A stretch of 51,080 nucleotides of DNA from Nemertoderma westbladi (lineage: Eukaryota; Xenacoelomorpha; Nemertodermatida; Nemertodermatidae). The stretch spans positions 1-51,080 of the forward strand of contig JAUCBJ010001738.1 in assembly GCA_032718475.1 (NCBI GenBank), written 5' to 3'. The position numbers were made by a program, and so were the translations under genes. Shown here piece by piece: positions 45,001-51,080 of the stretch. Every line of letters starts with the position of its first letter. The stretch's first letter is position 1. The notes under the pieces are model-generated. The model was given only the letters and a program-made list of their open reading frames with translations, ran no database searches and was not told where the DNA came from.

Positions 45001-48000
45001 TGTTAATACTGAATGGTGAATGTTAATACTAAATGGTGAATGTTAATACTGAATGGTGAATGTTAATACTGAATGGTGAATGTTAATACTGAATGGTGAA
45101 TGTTAATACTGAATGGTGAATGTTAATACTGAATGGTGAATGTTAATACTGAATGGTGAATGTTAATACTGAATGGTGAATGTTAATACTGAATGGTGAA
45201 TGTTAATACTGAATGGTGAATGTTAATACTGAATGGTGAATGTTAATGGTGAATGTTAATACTGAATGGTGAATGTTAATACTAAATCGTGAATGTTAAT
45301 AATGAATGCTGAATGTTAATACTGAATGGTGAATGTTAATACTGAATGGTGAATGTTAATACTGAATGGTGAATGTTAATACTGAATGGTGAATGTTAAT
45401 ACTAAATGGTGAATGTTAATACTGAATGGTGAATGTTAATACTAAATGGTGAATGTTAATACTGAATTGTGAATGTTAATACTGAATGGTGAATGTTAAT
45501 ACTAAATGGTGAATGTTAATACTGAATGGTGAATGTTAATACTAAATGGTGAATGTTAATACTGAATGGTGAATGTTAATACTGAATGGTGAATGTTAAT
45601 ACTGAATGGTGAATGTTAATACTGAATGGTGAATGTTAATACTGAATGGTGAATGTTAATACTGAATGGTGAATGTTAATACTAAATGGTGAATGTTAAT
45701 ACTGAATGGTGAATGTTAATACTAAATGGTGAATGTTAATACTGAATGGTGAATGTTAATACTGAATGGTGAATGTTAATACTAAATGGTGAATGTTAAT
45801 ACTAAATGGTGAATGTTAATACTGAATGGTGAATGTTAATACTGAATGGTGTATGTTAATACTGAATGGTGAATGTTAATACTAAATGGTGAATGTTAAT
45901 ACTGAATGGTGAATGTTAATACTAAATGGTGAATGTTAATACTGAATGGTGTATGTTAATACTGAATGGTGAATGTTTATACTGAATGGTGAATGTTAAT
46001 ACTGAATGGTGAATGTTAATACTGACTGGTGAATGTTAATACTGAATGGTGAATGTTAATACTGAATGGTGAATGTTAATACTGAATGGTGAATGTTAAT
46101 ACTAAATGGTGAATGTTAATACTGAATGGTGAATGTTAATACTAAATGGTGAATGTTAATACTGAATGGTGAATGTTAATACTGAATGGTGAATGTTAAT
46201 ACTAAATGGTGAATGTTAATACTGAATGGTGAATGTTAATACTAAATGGTGAATGTTAATACTGAATGGTGAATGTTAATACTGAATGGTGAATGTTAAT
46301 ACTGAATGGTGAATGTTAATACTGAATGGTGAATGTTAATACTGAATGGTGAATGTTAATACTGAATGGTGAATGTTAATACTAAATGGTGAATGTTAAT
46401 ACTGAATGGTGAATGTTAATACTAAATGGTGAATGTTAATACTGAATGGTGAATGTTAATACTGAATGGTGAATGTTAATACTGAATGGTGAATGTTAAT
46501 ACTGAATGGTGAATGTTAATACTAAATGGTGAATGTTAATACTAAATGTTGAATGTTAATACTGAATGGTGAATGTTAATGGTGAATGTTAATACTGACT
46601 GGTGAATGTTAATGGTGAATGTTAATACTGACTGGTGAATGTTAATACTGAATGGTGAATGTTAATACTGAATGGTGAATGTTAATACTGAATGGTGAAT
46701 GTTAATGGTGAATGTTAATACTGACTGGTGAATGTTAATACTGAATGGTGAATGTTAATACTGAATGGTGAATGTTAATACTGAATGGTGAATGTTAATA
46801 CTAAATGGTGAATGTTAATACTGAATGGTGAATGTTAATACTGAATGGTGAATGTTAATACTGAATGGTGAATGTTAATACTGAATGGTGAATGTTAATA
46901 CTAAATGGTGAATGTTAATACTAAATGTTGAATGTTAATACTGAATGGTGAATGTTAATGGTGAATGTTAATACTGAATGGTGAATGTTAATACTAAATG
47001 GTGAATGTTAATACTGAATGGTGAATGTTAATACTGAATGGTGAATGTTAATACTAAATGGTGAATGTTAATACTGAATGGTGAATGTTAATACTGAATG
47101 GTGAATGTTAATACTGAATGGTGAATGTTAATACTAAATGGTGAATGTTAATACTGAATGGTGAATGTTAATACTGAATGGTGAATGTTAATACTGAATG
47201 GTGAATGTTAATACTGAATGGTGAATGTTAATACTAAATGGTGAATGTTAATACTGAATGGTGAATGTTAATACTGAATGGTGAATGTTAATACTGAATG
47301 GTGAATGTTAATACTAAATGGTGAATGTTAATACTGAATGGTGAATGTTAATACTAAATGGTGAATGTTAATACTGAATGGTGAATGTTAATACTGAATG
47401 GTGAATGTTAATACTGAATGGTGAATGTTAATACTAAATGGTGAATGTTAATACTGAATGGTGAATGTTAATACTGAATGGTGAATGTTAATACTGAATG
47501 GTGAATGTTAATACTGAATGGTGAATGTTAATACTAAATGGTGAATGTTAATACTGAATGGTGAATGTTAATACTGAATGGTGAATGTTAATACTGAATG
47601 GTGAATGTTAATACTAAATGGTGAATGTTAATACTGAATGGTGAATGTTAATACTGAATGGTGAATGTTAATACTGAATGGTGAATGTTAATACTGAATG
47701 GTGAATGTTAATACTGAATGGTGAATGTTAATGGTGAATGTTGAATGTTAATACTGAATGGTGAATGTTAATACTGAATGGTGAATGTTAATACTGAATG
47801 GTGAATGTTAATACTAAATGGTGAATGTTAATACTGAATGGTGAATGTTAATACTAAATGGTGAATGTTAATACTGAATGGTGAATGTTAATACTGAATG
47901 GTGAATGTTAATACTGAATGGTGAATGTTAATACTAAATGGTGAATGTTAATACTGAATGGTGAATGTTAATACTGAATGGTGAATGTTAATACTAAATG

Positions 48001-51000
48001 GTGAATGTTAATACTGAATGGTGAATGTTAATACTAAATGGTGAATGTTAATACTGAATGGTGAATGTTAATACTGAATGGTGAATGTTAATACTAAATG
48101 GTGAATGTTAATACTGAATGGTGAATGTTAATACTAAATGGTGAATGTTAATACTGAATGGTGAATGTTAATACTGAATGGTGAATGTTAATACTGAATG
48201 GTGAATGTTAATACTAAATGGTGAATGTTAATACTGAATGGTGAATGTTAATACTGAATGGTGAATGTTAATACTGAATGGTGAATGTTAATACTGAATG
48301 GTGAATGTTAATACTAAATGGTGAATGTTAATACTGAATGGTGAATGTTAATACTGAATGGTGAATGTTAATACTGAATGGTGAATGTTAATACTAAATG
48401 GTGAATGTTAATACTGAATGGTGAATGTTAATACTGAATGGTGAATGTTAATACTGAATGGTGAATGTTAATACTAAATGGTGAATGTTAATACTGAATG
48501 GTGAATGTTAATACTAAATGGTGAATGTTAATACTGAATGGTGAATGTTAATACTGAATGGTGAATGTTAATACTGAATGGTGAATGTTAATACTAAATG
48601 GTGAATGTTAATACTGAATGGTGAATGTTAATACTGAATGGTGAATGTTAATACTGAATGGTGAATGTTAATACTGAATGGTGAATGTTAATACTAAATG
48701 GTGAATGTTAATACTGAATGGTGAATGTTAATACTGAATGGTGAATGTTAATACTGAATGGTGAATGTTAATACTAAATGGTGAATGTTAATACTGAATG
48801 GTGAATGTTAATACTGAATGGTGAATGTTAATACTGAATGGTGAATGTTAATACTGAATGGTGAATGTTAATACTGAATGGTGAATGTTAATACTGAATG
48901 GTGAATGTTAATACTGAATGGTGAATGTTAATACTGAATGGTGAATGTTAATACTGAATGGTGAATGTTAATACTGAATGGTGAATGTTAATACTGAATG
49001 GTGAATGTTAATACTGAATGGTGAATGTTAATACTGAATGGTGAATGTTAATACTGAATGGTGAATGTTAATGGTGAATGTTAATACTGAATGGTGAATG
49101 TTAATACTAAATGGTGAATGTTAATACTGAATGGTGAATGTTAATACTGAATGGTGAATGTTAATACTGAATGGTGAATGTTAATACTGAATGGTGAATG
49201 TTAATACTGAATGGTGAATGTTAATACTAAATGGTGAATGTTAATACTGAATGGTGAATGTTAATACTAAATGGTGAATGTTAATACTGAATGGTGAATG
49301 TTAATACTGAATGGTGAATGTTAATACTAAATGGTGAATGTTAATACTGAATGGTGAATGTTAATACTAAATGGTGAATGTTAATACTGAATGGTGAATG
49401 TTAATACTGAATGGTGAATGTTAATACTGAATGGTGAATGTTAATACTGAATGGTGAATGTTAATACTGAATGGTGAATGTTAATACTGAATGGTGAATG
49501 TTAATACTAAATGGTGAATGTTAATACTGAATGGTGAATGTTAATACTAAATGGTGAATGTTAATACTGAATGGTGAATGTTAATACTGAATGGTGAATG
49601 TTAATACTAAATGGTGAATGTTAATACTAAATGGTGAATGTTAATACTGAATGGTGAATGTTAATACTGAATGGTGTATGTTAATACTGAATGGTGAATG
49701 TTAATACTAAATGGTGAATGTTAATACTGAATGGTGAATGTTAATACTAAATGGTGAATGTTAATACTGAATGGTGAATGTTAATACTGAATGGTGAATG
49801 TTTATACTGAATGGTGAATGTTAATACTGAATGGTGAATGTTAATACTGAATGGTGAATGTTAATACTGAATGGTGAATGTTAATACTGAATGGTGAATG
49901 TTAATACTGAATGGTGAATGTTAATACTAAATGGTGAATGTTAATACTGAATGGTGAATGTTAATACTAAATGGTGAATGTTAATACTGAATGGTGAATG
50001 TTAATACTGAATGGTGAATGTTAATACTGAATGGTGAATGTTAATACTGAATGGTGAATGTTAATACTAAATGGTGAATGTTAATACTGAATGGTGAATG
50101 TTAATACTGAATGGTGAATGTTAATACTGAATGGTGAATGTTAATACTGAATGGTGAATGTTAATACTGAATGGTGAATGTTAATACTGAATGGTGAATG
50201 TTAATACTAAATGGTGAATGTTAATACTGAATGGTGAATGTTAATACTAAATGGTGAATGTTAATACTGAATGGTAAATGTTAATACTGAATGGTGAATG
50301 TTAATACTGAATGGTGAATGTTAATACTGAATGGTGAATGTTAATACTAAATAAATGGTGAATGTTAATACTAAATGTTGAATGTTAATACTGAATGGTG
50401 AATGTTAATGGTGAATGTTAATACTGACTGGTGAATGTTAATGGTGAATGTTAATACTGACTGGTGAATGTTAATACTGAATGGTGAATGTTAATACTGA
50501 ATGGTGAATGTTAATACTGAATGGTGAATGTTAATGGTGAATGTTAATACTGACTGGTGAATGTTAATACTGAATGGTGAATGTTAATACTGAATGGTGA
50601 ATGTTAATACTGAATGGTGAATGTTAATACTGAATGGTGAATGTTAATACTGAATGGTGAATGTTAATACTGAATGGTGAATGTTAATACTGAATGGTGA
50701 ATGTTAATACTGAATGGTGAATGTTAATACTAAATGGTGAATGTTAATACTAAATGGTGAATGTTAATACTGAATGGTGAATGTTAATGGTGAATGTTAA
50801 TACTGAATGGTGAATGTTAATACTGAATGGTGAATGTTAATACTGAATGGTGAATGTTAATACTGAATGGTGAATGTTAATACTAAATGGTGAATGTTAA
50901 TACTGAATGGTGAATGTTAATACTGAATGGTGAATGTTAATACTGAATGGTGAATGTTAATACTAAATGGTGAATGTTAATACTGAATGGTGAATGTTAA

Positions 51001-51080
51001 TACTGAATGGTGAATGTTAATACTGAATGGTGAATGTTAATACTGAATGGTGAATGTTAATACTAAATGGTGAATGTTAA
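42018..51080. repeat. 20-bp minisatellite, about 450 copies, running off the window
   Basis: Unit GAATGGTGAATGTTAATACT, with a frequent AAATGG variant and shorter units lacking TACTGAATGG. A distinctive block containing AAATCGTGAATGTTAATAAT and GAATGCTGAATG recurs near 42550, 43085, 43900, 44310 and 45285, showing higher-order duplication. Later parts show a semi-regular succession of GAATGG and AAATGG units. The whole array lies in the NR5A intron upstream of the helix-3 exon. Confidence 0.97.

Overview
The window is nuclear DNA of an invertebrate animal. It has GT-AG introns, a spliced nuclear-receptor gene of the NR5A (FTZ-F1/SF-1/LRH-1) type, an SLC6 neurotransmitter/amino-acid transporter, Penelope-like and LINE retroelements, a piggyBac-like DNA transposon and tRNA-derived SINE-like sequences. 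An NR5-type receptor points to a bilaterian or cnidarian; I cannot name the species. Roughly 21 kb, about 40% of the window, is minisatellite.

Layout. 1-7.6 kb holds decayed retroelements: the GIY-YIG end of a Penelope-like element, a LINE ORF1 with two in-frame stops, a six-copy 60-bp repeat, a minus-strand ORF1 whose coiled-coil codons have expanded to about 94 copies of an 18-bp unit, and two weaker remnants. 7.6-9.4 kb is the only complete protein gene, an intact single-exon SLC6 transporter of 601 aa on the minus strand. 9.7-15.5 kb is a head-to-head pair of copies of one LINE family (family 1). 15.5-23.6 kb contains a 13-bp minisatellite, two minus-strand copies of a second LINE family (family 2), a SINE-like sequence, and a family-1 3' end split by a 1,548-bp piggyBac-like element with perfect TTAA duplications.

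25.8-51.1 kb belongs to one gene read on the minus strand. Four exons, at 38949-39077, 32103-32189, 31570-31747 and 25871-26130, join in frame to encode about 217 residues of an NR5A ligand-binding domain from helix 3 to the AF-2 helix. The DNA-binding domain and earlier exons lie beyond the right edge. The introns and 3' flank are filled with tandem arrays.

The most striking observation is that three of these arrays are built from the gene's own boundary sequences. A 49-bp array downstream of the stop codon repeats the AF-2 helix codons and the stop region. An 18-bp array of 2.9 kb starts at the 5' splice site of the 31570 exon and repeats a GTATGT donor. A 31-bp array of 2.9 kb abuts the 3' splice site of the 39077 exon and repeats acceptor-like sequence. 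The intron upstream of that exon is more than 12 kb and is nearly all minisatellite, running off the window in a 20-bp array of about 450 copies. I see no operon, CRISPR or bacterial system here.
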